Below are positions 1-10,779 of a stretch of DNA of 64,000 nucleotides, piece by piece; the first letter of the stretch is position 1, and the number at the start of each line of letters is the position of its first letter. The position numbers were made by a program, and so were the translations under genes. A model generated the notes under the pieces. It was not told where the DNA came from. It was given only the letters and a program-made list of their open reading frames with translations, and searched no databases. The stretch is from Parascedosporium putredinis. Taxonomy: Eukaryota > Ascomycota > Sordariomycetes > Microascales > Microascaceae. The stretch spans positions 806,001 through 870,000 of the forward strand of contig CASHTG010000021.1 of assembly GCA_949357655.1 (NCBI GenBank), given 5' to 3'.

Positions 1-708
1 GGCACCGGAACTGCAGGCGGCGCGATCAGCCAGCCAGCCCTTCCAAAGGTGCCAGCCTATGTCAATGAAGCAGAGAGCGAGCATGTGCTTAGCAAGAAGA
101 AACTGGATGAGTTGGTCAGACAAGTTTGTGGGGGTTCTGCCGAAGGACACGAAGAGAATCTTCTGGCCCCTGAAGTCGAAGAGGTATGTTATATTCAGCT
201 CCAGATCGTCGAGGGATGCATTCGACAAAGCCCTTGCCCCTTGCCCCTTCTCCACCCCAGGCCTTTTTCCCCTCTCTTAATTCGAAAGCTTACCCTTGTG
301 GCACAGAGTATGCTCCAGTTAGCAGATCAATTCATGGACACTGTCATCGCTACCGCCTGCCGCAATGCCAAGGAGCGCGGCTCTAAAGTGCTCGAAATCC
401 GCGACCTCCAACTTGTTCTAGAACGCGTCTACAACATACGAGTCCCTGGCTATTCCTCCGATGAGCTGAGAACCGTTCGCAAGGTCCAGCCCTCGTCCAA
501 CTGGATTTCAAAAATGAGTGCGGTTCAGGCGGCCAAGGTTATGCCCGGCAAGGGGACTAAGCCCAGGTCCTCGAAGGTCATTGTATATTTCATGGCAGTC
601 ACGCACCGCAAGCACTGTTGCGCATCTAGCCCTTGCCCAGGGATCGAGGAATCGAAACCTACGGGCAAATTGGCGTTTCCGGTAATGGCCGTGGGGTTAA
701 TCACTTGA
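1..708 (+). CDS. TAF12: TFIID/SAGA subunit TAF12, histone-fold C-terminal part (5' end outside window)
   Basis: TAF12 pairs with TAF4 (TFIID) or ADA1 (SAGA) through a histone fold in RNA polymerase II initiation complexes. The reading frame is open from base 1. The histone fold is visible as KKKLDELVRQV, then, after the intron, DQFMDTVIATACRNAKERG and EIRDLQLVLERVYNIRVPGY. One intron at 184-306 (GTATGT...CAG, 123 bases, phase 0) contains no stop, so reading through it would insert 41 false residues. The conserved C-terminus ends near AVQAAKVMPGKG. The frame as written runs to TGA at 706-708, but one more G in the run at 552-555 would give a GAC codon followed by TAA at 558-560, which I think is the true end. 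The N-terminal part lies before the window. Confidence 0.85.
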   Translation, partial: GTGTAGGAISQPALPKVPAYVNEAESEHVLSKKKLDELVRQVCGGSAEGHEENLLAPEVEEVCYIQLQIVEGCIRQSPCPLPLLHPRPFSPLLIRKLTLVAQSMLQLADQFMDTVIATACRNAKERGSKVLEIRDLQLVLERVYNIRVPGYSSDELRTVRKVQPSSNWISKMSAVQAAKVMPGKGTKPRSSKVIVYFMAVTHRKHCCASSPCPGIEESKPTGKLAFPVMAVGLIT

Positions 709-1309
709 CATACCCGACCCAGGAGGAGCGACATGTCTCTTCTTTCCTTTCTTTTCTTTCTTTTTTTACTCGTAGGAAGGGAAAATATTTGGCATCACAA
801 GGGAGGCGAAATGGGCTTGTGGCATGCGATTCGGTTTAAGTTTTATTTCGTCTGTGTCGCAAGGTATGGCAGGGTAGGACGCGTTTTTCTTTCATCCGGC
901 TACTTTCTAGCACCACATTGATAGTTTATTATCACATTCCAGCGTCAGGCTACTTTTATCATTGCCATATATTGGTGCGTTTTGCATCGCTACATGTATA
1001 ACCTGGTGTGTTGCTAGGGTTTGCATCAGTCACTTGAGCGTAATTCTACCCAGTGTGGCTACGTCAGGTTTGCGCTCCAGAAGGTTTACAACTTGCAGAT
1101 CAACCCATAAATTCTCACAGCCGAAGCACGGAATACTCACCCTTTATTGTGGTCGGAAATGTTGCTGTCCGCGCCTCAAGCCGCGAAGCAGCAAATCACG
1201 GCGCTGCAGTTGGTCTCTTTGCCTAACGAGGATGTTAACGAACCCTCAGGAGTCAACCTAGTTCTTGGTCTCGTTATCCACTCGTCGTGATATGGTGGTA
1301 CAGAGCTAG
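709..1309. other. Intergenic, no gene seen
   Basis: This is the 3' flank of TAF12. There is a short T-rich stretch near 745-770. I see no open frame with recognisable protein character. The upstream edge of the decayed gene described next may reach back into it. Confidence 0.5.
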
Positions 1310-1850
1310 AGGCGGTTTCGGGACATTGACCAGTGGTAGATTGGTATATTCCTCACTGGCGATGGCATCTGTGCGAGCGTAAAACGCTATATGTAGCGGA
1401 CCTTGTCAAGTTGATGAAGAGGAGAGAATAGAACTATCGTACCCCCACACCTTGGCGCTTCAACCTCAAAGACGAGAGGGTTGATCCGGTTCTGCCATTC
1501 TACCACTCCGCCTATGCTAATTGGAATTTTCGTCAAATGGTTGGCGATTGGATCAAAGATGCATCAACGATGCAGGAAATACGTGGCCTCACGAGTGGCA
1601 AGAGTGGCTTGCTTTCCCACAAAAAAGAGGACCTAATCCTCGACCCAGCGTTTAGATACGAATAAGCCCGGGGGAGGTTTCTAGAAACGGAGGCTAAGCA
1701 AGCGCATTCTTGGATGCGTATGATGGAGAGACGCATAGATCCATCGAGAGAGAGCTATTAGACACTCTTTGCGTTCGTATTATTAAGCTGGCGTCGTTGG
1801 GCCTGGCCAACCGAAGCCTGTGGAAATCTGAACGTACAGGCCTCCTCCTC
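1310..1850 (+). pseudogene. Decayed protein-coding gene of unknown family with RIP-like stops
   Basis: Coherent protein-like sequence is spread over three frames. FRDIDQW starts at 1316. A one-base slip near 1336 leads into VDWYIPHWRWHL and VADLVKLMKRRE. After TAG 1429-1431 the same frame continues with TPWRFNLKDERVDPVLPFYH, NWNFRQMVGDWIKD and KEDLILDPAFRYE. After TAA 1663-1665 it continues with GRFLETEAKQAHSWMRMMER. A further slip near 1740 leads into LLDTLCVRIIKLASLGLANR. The stops at 1307-1309, 1429-1431 and 1663-1665 are TAG or TAA at places where CAG or CAA would keep the frame open, that is CpA to TpA changes, the preferred target of repeat-induced point mutation. I do not recognise the family. 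It could also be a live gene damaged by sequencing error, but the two slips alone do not explain the stops. Confidence 0.45.
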
Positions 1851-2907
1851 AATTATTGCGCAGGTAGGCAGCCTAGGAGCTCAAAGTTCATTGAATGTTC
1901 GTCATTGGGTGATTGGGGGCGCACTGGAGCGGAGTCCCACCACTGATGTGTCTCGTCTACAATATTGCTTGAAGATCTGGGCGAGGAGCAGGCACCGAAA
2001 GGCAACGTCATGAGGCGGAATGGTGGAATCAGAGAAGCAGAAACATTGATTCGCCAGGTTGCCTATACTCGGCTCCCAAGGGAACGAACTATCGGGCGTG
2101 CATGTATCAGGTACTGTTTCTGGGAGCTGGTCGCCTGACGAGCCTGCTGTGAAGTACCTTGCCTGGGTAATCATTGACCAGAGCTCCTCTGGAGCGTTGG
2201 TATTCATGAAGGTACAGGGTACAGTGCCCCAAGAGAGGCCCGCTAGGCGCAGATTTGAGATTCCCCGTTAGTGACACATGTACATAGAACCGACATTATA
2301 ACACTAATACAGTGTGTCCTTTGGTATTAAGTACCAATGGTGCAAGCGGGCTAGGGAAGACGGACGGAGGAGTCAGTCAGTCCCATGCCGAATCGCCCTG
2401 CACAGGTCATCAGGTTCTGTTTCTGTTCTCCCGAACGAGAAAACTCCGTATGCACAAGCAGAACAGAGACAGCTGCGCTGAGCACCACACGCCAACATTG
2501 CCCAATCCACAACTTAATCTCACGACGACAACGCGGCGCTTGTCCTCCGCATCACCATCTTTCTCATCAACCCATTTCCATCCCCCTATTCTCTTCTTCT
2601 TCTCCATCATTTCATCAAATTTGTCACCTTCCGCGATCTATTTGTGTCTGACACAGCCGTTCTCCCAAGAGGTAAGCCTCGTTTGGCCAGAAGCGCGCTT
2701 GTGACGAGTGCCCATCACCAAGGACGACGAAGAAAACACGCATCTCCTAGCGACACATAGGGATATTTTTCATCCACGATAGCGACTCCAGCATCTCTTT
2801 CGAACTCGGAGACTCTCGACGGCGTGATCTTTTTGTCATTTCCGCCTCATCTCTGTCCTGAGTTCCCCCTTTTCTCTTCTTTTTCCTCGCTTCATAGACT
2901 CGCCGAA
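1851..2907. other. Intergenic and RPN3 5' region
   Basis: No credible coding frame is visible. From about 2560 to 2900 the + strand becomes pyrimidine-rich, typical of a fungal 5' leader, and leads into the RPN3 start. Any core promoter or 5' UTR intron of RPN3 should lie here, but I cannot place one. Confidence 0.5.
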
Positions 2908-4893
2908 ATGCCCGGCAAGACACCCCATAGCAACGGTAATGAGCCCGTCGAGAACGGTATCAGGAGTAACCAGGACGTGGACATGAAGGACGATCTCAAG
3001 GGAAAGGGAAAGAAGGCTGCCAAGGACGGCGATGAAGAGATGACTGTCGTTGTGCCAAAGACGAGACCCGTCAAATCGTCAGCGCCCCCGATAAGGATGG
3101 CGATGTGGCGATGGGTGACGAGGCTGACAAGGACGCCGAGGGCGAGGTCAAGGTCGACCCCGTAGTACAAACATCTACAGGTGAGTTGTTGATCATTTTT
3201 CTTCCTTCCCCAGACCTTCCTAGCATTGTTCTCCCATGAAAATGAGCTCTTGAGCCATCTCAACTTGCTCTTCTCTCCCTCCCGGCATCCACTAGGCATA
3301 TCTTGGGTGACGCAATCGTGACTATCTTTGAGCTAACCTCTTACTCGATCCCTCCCATCTAGACATCAAGAACAACTTCGCTCTACTGGAGCGCGCCGTC
3401 GTTCAGTTTGATGCCAGGTTCACCCTCCGAGCTCTCCGATCCATCTCCTTGATCCGCAAACGCCTTACATCTGATATCATCGCCAAGGTCATTGTCGAGA
3501 CCTTCCCTGCTACTGTAGCGTCTGGAAATGTTGCCAAGGCCCTTCTTTCTGCCATCGATCGCCAGGATCTTCCCCTTGGCCGACCTTTCAATGCCGAGGA
3601 GGAATCTGAGCCTACCAAGGCCACGAAAAACGGCGCAAAGAAGGAGCTGAAGGAGGTCATTCCTGAGATTGATATTTTCCTCGGCATCCTCATCCAAGTT
3701 TCGCTCTTTGACTCTAAGCAGTTCAAGCGTGGAGCTGAGTTCTCAAAGCACCTTTCCGACAGGATCCAGAAGCTTAACCGCCGCACCTTGGACTCGCTGT
3801 CTGCCAAGGTTTATTTCTACTATAACCTCTTCTGCGAGCACCTCGACCCTCTACCCCCTCTATCCAGTCGCCCATTGTTGCTCTCCGCCCAACTCTTCTC
3901 GCTGCCCTCCGAACGGCTGTTTTGCGCAAGGATATCGATACCCAGGCCTCAGTCATCGTGCTCCTTCTTCGAAACTACCTCCTGACCTCGCATATCTCCC
4001 AGGCTGACCTTCTCGTCTCCCATACCCAATTCCCCGAAAACGCCGCCAATAACCAGGTTGCCCGCTTCCTTTACTATCTTGGCCGCATTCGCGCTATTCA
4101 ACTACGCTATGGCGAGGCCCACACGCACCTCACTGCCGCTACGCGAAAGGCCCCCTCGAGCGCCTGCGCCGTTGGTTTCTCGCAAACTGCAACGAAACTC
4201 CTTCTCGTCGTCGAATTGCTTATGGGTGATATTCCGGACCGCGCTACTTTCCGTCAGCCCACTCTAGAGGTCGCGCTCCAGCCCTACTTCCGCCTTGTGC
4301 AAGCTGTCAGGGTTGGAAACCTCGAAGACTTCGAGACCATTATTGCCGATCACGCCGATATTTTCCGCCGCGATGGAACATATACCCTTATCCTCCGCCT
4401 AAGGCAAAACGTCATCAAGACGGGCATTCGCATGATGTCGCTGTCTTATTCGCGAATTTCTCTCCGCGATATTTGCATCCGACTTCATCTCGGAAGCGAA
4501 GAGTCTGCGGAGTATATTGTTGCCAAGGCCATCAGGGATGGTGTTATCGAGGCTACCCTGGATCGCGAGAGGGGCTTCATGAAGAGCAAGGAGGTGGGCG
4601 ACGTTTATGCCACCCGTGAGCCCGGCGAAGCCTTCCACGAGCGCATCCGGGTGTGCTTATCTCTTCACGATGAAAGTGTCAAGGTATATTTACTCCCATT
4701 ACTCACAAACCCAGCTGCACACGATACTGACTTCGCACGTGTCTCCTAGGCTATGCGATTCCCCATGAACCAGCACCGACTGGAGCTCAAGAATGCTCAG
4801 GAAGCGCGAGAGCGAGAGCGAGAGATGGCGAACGAGATACAGGATGGGGACTTGGACGAGGACGATCTCGGCGGCGACTTCGAGGGAATGTAA
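2908..4893 (+). CDS. RPN3: 26S proteasome regulatory subunit Rpn3 (PSMD3)
   Basis: Rpn3 is a PCI-domain subunit of the 19S lid. Exons are 2908-3180, 3363-4683 and 4750-4893; introns are 3181-3362 (GTGAGT...TAG) and 4684-4749 (GTATAT...TAG). The acidic/lysine-rich N-terminus is followed by helical repeats (FALLERAVVQFDARFTLRAL) and a C-terminal PCI winged helix (YSRISLRDICIRLHLGSEES, then MRFPMNQHRLEL). The tail is rich in Arg-Glu and then acidic, ending LGGDFEGM, as in fungal orthologues. Two single-base losses are needed: at about 3057-3060 (PK then DETRQIVSAPDKDG) and in the C5 run 3854-3858 (HLDPLPP then SIQSPIVALRPTLL). Counting them, exon length is 1740 bases, exactly 580 codons, which supports indel error rather than a dead gene. 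If the first slip were real, translation could restart at ATG 3111. Confidence 0.93.
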
Positions 4894-5736
4894 ATCCGAA
4901 ACAAATCAACCCTGACTCTTGTATCTTTACTCCATGCCTCCTCCTTTCCTCCCTCATCTTTCCTTCTCAACCTTGCCAAATCCCTCATCCTTCGCCTCGT
5001 CTTGTTATTGTCACCACATCGCTTTTTTTCTCTCCTATTTCCTGTCACTTGTAACAACTTCCACAGAGTACCGGTACAACAGAGCTACTATCATCACTAC
5101 AGAAAGTTTGTGGGGAGTTCTTAAACTGGGAGGGGACGGATTCTGGTAATTGGCGTTTCTGAACGACAGTAGCAAACTCAAACTCTCCTTCCCTAACCAA
5201 AGTTTTTAATACGCCTGCGTCTCACTGTTCTTTTTTTTGTTCCCGCACAAGGCCTCTCAGATCAAGGGTTTCTTTCTTTTGTTCATTCACCTTCTGAATT
5301 GTGTTTGCCACAGACATACATACACGGGACACACATAGGATTTTCCTCTTTCTTCCTTCTTTTAGCCATCCTACCTAGACAATTCCTTGTCGATTGGGTT
5401 CTTGTAGAATGCTATTTGATGCCAATGATTCCTCAGCAAAGTGCCTCATAAACATAACCTAAGCGTTCAATGTTGGCTGTGCAACATCTTGCCATGTCCT
5501 ACCACGCAGCCAGCCCTTGGTAGCTACCGTCCAAGATCGCTAGGGTCCCACGCGGGTGTAGGCCAGCTACGACCAAATGGAGGGTAACTGGTAGGAAACT
5601 AAACTTCAATTCATTAAGATCTCCTTAAAAACGCCGGGTAACTAGTGATATAAAGCCGGGTATCCGCCCTCCAAACCTGCAAACAAGATGATAACCTGCC
5701 CCTAAAAATCTAGTCCGTCGCAAAAGAAAAAGAAAG

Positions 5737-5781
<45 letters not shown>

Positions 5782-5786
5782 CGGGC
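4894..5786. other. Convergent spacer between RPN3 and SAS2
   Basis: This contains the 3' ends of two convergent genes and an AG microsatellite at its right edge. No gene was recognised. Confidence 0.6.
5739..5779. repeat. (AG)n microsatellite, about 20 units
   Basis: An uninterrupted AG dinucleotide run lies just beyond the stop codon of the minus-strand SAS2-like gene, so it would be transcribed as a CT tract in its 3' UTR. Confidence 0.95.
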
Positions 5787-7827
5787 TCACAGAGCGATTT
5801 CTTCGGCTTCTAGGCTTTCCTTCCTCAGCGTCTCCAACTCTTCCAGGTATGTCGGGTCGAACCCGTCTGGGTCACATGCTCGTTGCAGGCTGATCCGTTG
5901 GGAGGCCACCCAAGCTCGAACTGCGTCCTTTACAATACGCACCCTAGGAACCAGACGAGGAGTGATCTCCACCTCTGCCTCTTGGGCCACATCGGCGGAG
6001 GCCTCGCCCGCCTTGTCCTCCCCAAGGACCTCTTGGCTCACTTCGGCAGCGCTATCAATAGCGCTAATGGGTTTGGCTTTGGGTTTGGCTTTGGGTTGGG
6101 CCTTGGACGGGCCCAAGCCAGCGTCTTCGGCAACAGCCATCTCGCGGAGAACGCCGAGGCAATCTTCGGGGTGATCCATGTCTCCTTACTACAATCGTAA
6201 ATGTCAATGACAACCTCTTGCGGATCCTCTGGGCCGTTATCTTCGGCCTTGCGCTTCCGAGCAGCTACAGCGCCGGCTGTGGAAGCGACATCGAGACTTA
6301 GGATCCACCTCGCAATCTCGCCTGCCCAGAATCGCCTGTAGCCCTTCCTGCCCAGCTCAGAGATGGGTTTCTCAGGCCCCCAAGAATCCCTTCGCGCCGC
6401 GATATCTCATACGAGATTCCCATTAGAAGGGAGCCAAGGCCTTTACGCTGCCAAGGAGGAAAGACTAGGATGCATGCGAGATTGTTGTTATCCCAGGAAA
6501 GCTTCTCCTTGGAGAAGAAGCCACAGATCTGGTGCTTCATGATTGGCGCTGAATCCGGGATGTGAGATTTTGTGGGCCGCGAAAATACAAGGAGAAAGTA
6601 TTTGAAACCCGTCACGTCGAAGAAGACGGACTTATTATCGAGGAAGAGCTTTGCAAAGAGCGAGAGGTTTTGGCAAAGAGCTACGGAACCAAGTTAGCCA
6701 CGCACCTCGTTCACCGTTGGGGTGTGTACGACATGAACCTACCACGTCTTTCTCACCATCTACTTCCCAGATGCTCCACTCACCATCATCCTGTACGGCT
6801 TGTGGCACAGGTGCCGCCGCAGCATCTCCTCTCCTCCTTTTTACACCACCTTTCACATTCGTCTCGACAGGTACAAGCGCTGGCCTGCCACTATTCTTGG
6901 GGTGGGTATAGATCTTTCTGCCGGGAACAAATTCCTTGACCTCGCACACCCGCACGTGTTCTAGCCACATGACGAGCTCTTTGGAATATTTGAAACAAGA
7001 GGGACACACGTAGAGTCGGTCGAGGATCGGCGATGGGTCGCGCTCACGTCGTGGGTGGTTTTTGCCGCCGGGAGCAGCTGCGTCGGACCGGGAAGAAGGT
7101 TCACCCAGGACTTCCTTGCCGTAGAATGAAGGATACCAGGTTTTGAAGCAGATATTACCGAGGACAATTTTATCAATGTTGCGCTCGGCAGCGGGCGAGG
7201 CGGTCTTCTTGGGCGGCTCGACAGTCTGCTTTTCCGCAATCGGCGGTGACGGTAATTGTTGGAGGGCTTGCTTAGGTGCTTGCGGCTTAGTCGTTCGGGC
7301 CGTTGACAAAAGAGCTGCGTTACGCTGTGTTGCGGCGGCAGCCTCATTAGCCGCGTTTTGTGTTGGCATCATATTTTCTTTTGACATTGTGGTAGATCCA
7401 TTCGTTGGTTGGACGCCCTTGATCACATTATCTTTCGCCGTCTTGGTCTCTATGCTCTCGCTCCGAGGCACAGCCGCCCACTTAAGTGTCGTCTGCGCAT
7501 ATCGAATCGGGGCTGCCAATCTCTGAGCTCCCGCGGCCGTGGGGTTGGGCGGTTTGGGGGCGGCCGTCGCAGTGGCCATGGTGGAAGTGGTTCGAGAGGA
7601 CGCCGCGGAGGCAGGAGGACGGCCACGTCGGTTTTGGGTGCAGGGATTTCGCGCGCTGGGGGTAGTTGCGATTGCGCTGGTACGGGTTTCGCTGCTGGCT
7701 CTGTCGTGGAAGGTTGCACAGGAGCCGGGTTCGGGGTGTGACGCGTAGCTCGACGCGTTACAATGGGCGGAGGGCCGTCCTGGATATCAGCATGGTTGTG
7801 TCGTTTGCTGCGTTTGATCGGAGCCAT
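5787..7827 (-). CDS. SAS2: MYST-family histone acetyltransferase, Sas2-like
   Basis: Acetyl-CoA-dependent lysine acetyltransferase, probably acting on histone H4 in a SAS-type complex. Start ATG is at 7827 (MAPIKRSKR). Order: a Pro/Ala-rich basic N-terminus; a C2HC zinc finger (YVCPSCFKYSKELVMWLEHV, then VCE); the MYST fold (NLSLFAKLFLDNKSVFFDVT); motif A with catalytic Cys and the Q/RxxGxG loop (ACILVFPPWQRKGLGSLL); and the PEKPISELG element with the helix after it. A long C-terminus contains a Pro-Lys-Ala repeat (KAQPKAKPKAKP). Three single-base losses are needed, at about 7630, in the C5 (plus strand) run 6377-6381 and in the G4 run 6168-6171. After the first, the frame reads RRGRPP, an AT-hook-like motif. 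The intron acceptor is at 6681; the donor is either 6738 (phase fits) or the better consensus at 6742 (then one more base is missing). Confidence 0.87.
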
Positions 7828-8706
7828 CAAGTGGCAAACGAAAATCGGGGAGGAGTGGGTGGGATGCCGGATCCCTGTGAGGGAAGATTCACGAGGGTAG
7901 GGCGGTGAGGCGCGTCAAAGACTTTGTACGGTGAAGGGCGCTTTGGGTCTGGGTCGTCTGTGGGTCTAATGCTCGCTGAGCCCGGGGTTGGCTTTTCTGA
8001 CGATTCGGCCAAGAAACGGCTATTGTGTGGGTTGTTTGGGTGGAATACACATCACAAGCGACCATGGAACAGATGTATCATGATAACTCGAGGCAAAACC
8101 TCCCTGGAATGCAGCCGCTTCATGAATCGGGGGTGGGGGTTACTTACACTCGGTATGCTGCGGTTGATTCGGTGAGGACGCTGATTACGTGATGGTCGGT
8201 GAGCTTGGTGCCGAATCTCTGCTCCTCCAACGCTCCTGCTTCATTGTGCAGAAAAACGATCCTGCTTGCCCGTTGGGAGATTGGCGTAGCTCCTGCCTTC
8301 CATAGCTTCGTATGTTATAGAAGATCCACAGTGTGTTTCATGCTGAGCCCAAGCTTGAGATGACGTAGGGCGTTCACAGCCGATGTTCTCGGATTCTACC
8401 CATCTTTATGGTAGATATCAACAATAAATCAAATTTTGCTGCTCGACAAGTTCAAGGAGGGCAAGAAAAAAAGATTTAGAACATATGGAAATATCAGTAA
8501 ACAAGATTCTATTTTCAGAAGACCGCTACTCTGTGCGATAACTCCAATCCGGGAAAATAAATCATATGAATGGGACAAAATCATGTAAATGAAGCGAACA
8601 GGAGTTGCGAGTGAAGAGGAAGGAAAGCGTGTAAGCCAAGTATGTGCGGCAACGCGGCTCTCATCTCCAGGCACCCGCAGGATCAACCACCGCCCTTTTT
8701 TGCTCC
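7828..8706. other. SAS2 5' region / LRR gene 3' flank
   Basis: This stretch between two minus-strand genes should hold the SAS2 promoter and the terminator of the LRR gene. I see no further gene. Confidence 0.5.
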
Positions 8707-10779
8707 TCAGTCTTCGTCGCTATTGCCATCCTCTTCCTCTTCACCACCGCCGTAATTGTTGTTGTCGTCGTCGCTCGTGTTTTCGTCTTCGCTGTCGTTC
8801 TCGCTGTCTTCGTTGTCGTCGTCGTCGTCGCCGTCATTATCGATGAAATCAAATAACTCCTTTTAATTCCCTTGATCAGGGCCCTTTCGCCGTATACCGA
8901 ATCAACCACCCGAACGCCCCGGTCCATGGCAAGCCACCTCCTCTCTCCTCCTAAATCTTTCGTACGCCATCCCCTCACCGTACTTTACTTTGACATTCAC
9001 CTCCAGCCTCCTCCAGGCCGCCCTCTCCACCTCGGACACATCCCTCCTCAGCGCGGCCCCGGTCACAAACTCGGTCGCCGTTGGGCCCTGGGCAGGAACG
9101 AATTGACGAGATGGCTTGTCACTCTCGCCGTAGACTCGTATCGACGTGGCCCAGAAGAATGTGAGCGACGGGTGGCGGCGGACCGCGTCGTGGACCGTTT
9201 GGAGAGCGGATGCCGATAGGCCGCAGTGGCCGAGGGAGAGGTGCTCCAACATGGGACCTGGGTGGCTCGACTCGAACGGCATCAGAAGTGAGCACAGGGC
9301 GGGGGCGCTGTCATCACCAATGTGATTGAATGCCTGTCCGAACGAACCGGTAGCTAGGCTTTGGCTGAGGTCGACGCTTCGGATAGCCGGGTGTCCTCGA
9401 AGTGCATTACAAAAGGGCACCAGGCCCTTGGTACCGAGACCGACGGATTGGAGAGCAAGCCGCTGAAGATATCTTGCCGACCGAACACCCTCGGCTAGGA
9501 TCTTTATCCCCTGGCTCCCCATGGGGTTATTGGAGAGGTAAATGGAGTGAACGCGATGCGGCGACTGAGGCCGAGCCTGGAGCGACAGAAACCTGGAGAT
9601 GGCCCGCGCTGCTTTGACAGAGATGCCATTTCCGCTAAGATACACAACCTCCAGGGGCAAGGGGCTGGTATCTCCCGCCTCCAGATACAACGCGAGATTA
9701 TTGAAGAGGGCAGCGACGCCAGCGTCACCGAGGTGGGTTTCGTCCAGATCTAAAATTTGAAGGTTCCTTGTTCGGGTGATTAGTCGCATTAGGTCTTTCG
9801 CGGATTCCGGGCCTAGCGGGTTTCCTCTGAGCCACAGGCTCGCCAGGCTTCTTGATCCGACCATGCCGTCCACGAGTAACTTGAAAGCCGATGAGTCGAT
9901 GCCACCTCCGCCTAACTCCCAGTTCTCGATACGGTTGGGGACGGCTTTCAAGAACTGAGACACCGCGGCGCATCCATCCTCGCCGATCCTATTGTTGCCG
10001 AGTAGGAGATGCCTGACAAACTCATTTCTGCGCAGGCTCCGCAGGACATGCGCGAGGAGCTCAGGGTCCAGTCCTGTCTGAAAGAGGTCCAGCCTCCCAT
10101 CCTCCAGCACGATGCCCCTGGGGAACTCGATCCCCCTCGTCCGATAGTAGACCTCGCCCTTTCCGCCGTTTAGCTCGGCGCCGCCGAGTCCGTTGGGCAA
10201 AGCATAGGTTCCGCCTCTGGCGAGATGGTTGATGAGGGGCTGCAAGTCGCTCAGGGCTGCCAACGTAGTCTTGGCCTCGGGTAATTTGACGCCTTGCAAA
10301 GACACTGGGTGGTCCTCCTCATCCCATTCTCCTTGTTCCGCTATCCGCCTAGCCCACCCTTCCACCCAAACGCATGGTGCAGCGCCTCCGTTCGCGCCGA
10401 GCCTACTGAGGCCGAAAGCGACGAAGAGATCGAATTCTCTCTGCAGCATGACCCAGCCCCGTAGCTTGACTCTGTCGGCGTCGTACCGAATTAATGGCGA
10501 GAGGGACCCCGCCCTCGAGGGAAACATTAGTTCCGCCACCGCGGCGGCGAGCAACATCCTCTTGGACTTTCTCCTCGGGAGCGTCAAAAGTTCTTCATCG
10601 GCCCTTGCCGAGGGGTGATAGAAGGGCATGGCCAGTATCTCGGCAGCGCTGTAGGGCTTTGAGGGATTGAAGCCTGGCATCGTGGCTGCGAGTCTTGCCA
10701 AAGCTGTCCGGCAGAGCTGTGCAAGTCGCGCAGCCTCGACGACGTTATCATCCTGGCCCTGGTCGCCGAGCACCGGCAT
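8707..10779 (-). CDS. Leucine-rich-repeat (RNI-like) protein with acidic C-terminal tail
   Basis: A mostly single-frame gene starting at ATG 10779 (MPVLGDQGQ). Residues from about 250 to 520 form ribonuclease-inhibitor-type leucine-rich repeats, with units such as LRRNEFVRHLLLGNNRIGED, SLASLWLRGNPLGPESA, NLQILDLDETHLGDAG and EVVYLSGNGISVKAARAI. After the repeats the frame as written stops near 8902, but reading resumes in a second frame (RRWLAMDRGVRVVDSVYGER) and then a third frame giving a tail of Asp, Glu, Asn and Ser (FIDNDGDDDDDNEDSEND) to TGA at 8707-8709. This needs one extra base (or two lost) in the purine run near 8941-8953 and one lost near 8858. No enzyme domain, signal peptide or membrane segment is seen. 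Such RNI proteins usually act as protein-binding scaffolds; the specific function is unknown. Confidence 0.8.

Noticed and set aside
3058..3860. Programmed ribosomal frameshifting in RPN3
   Set aside because: No slippery heptamer with a following structure was seen, and the same kind of slip occurs in many unrelated genes of the window.
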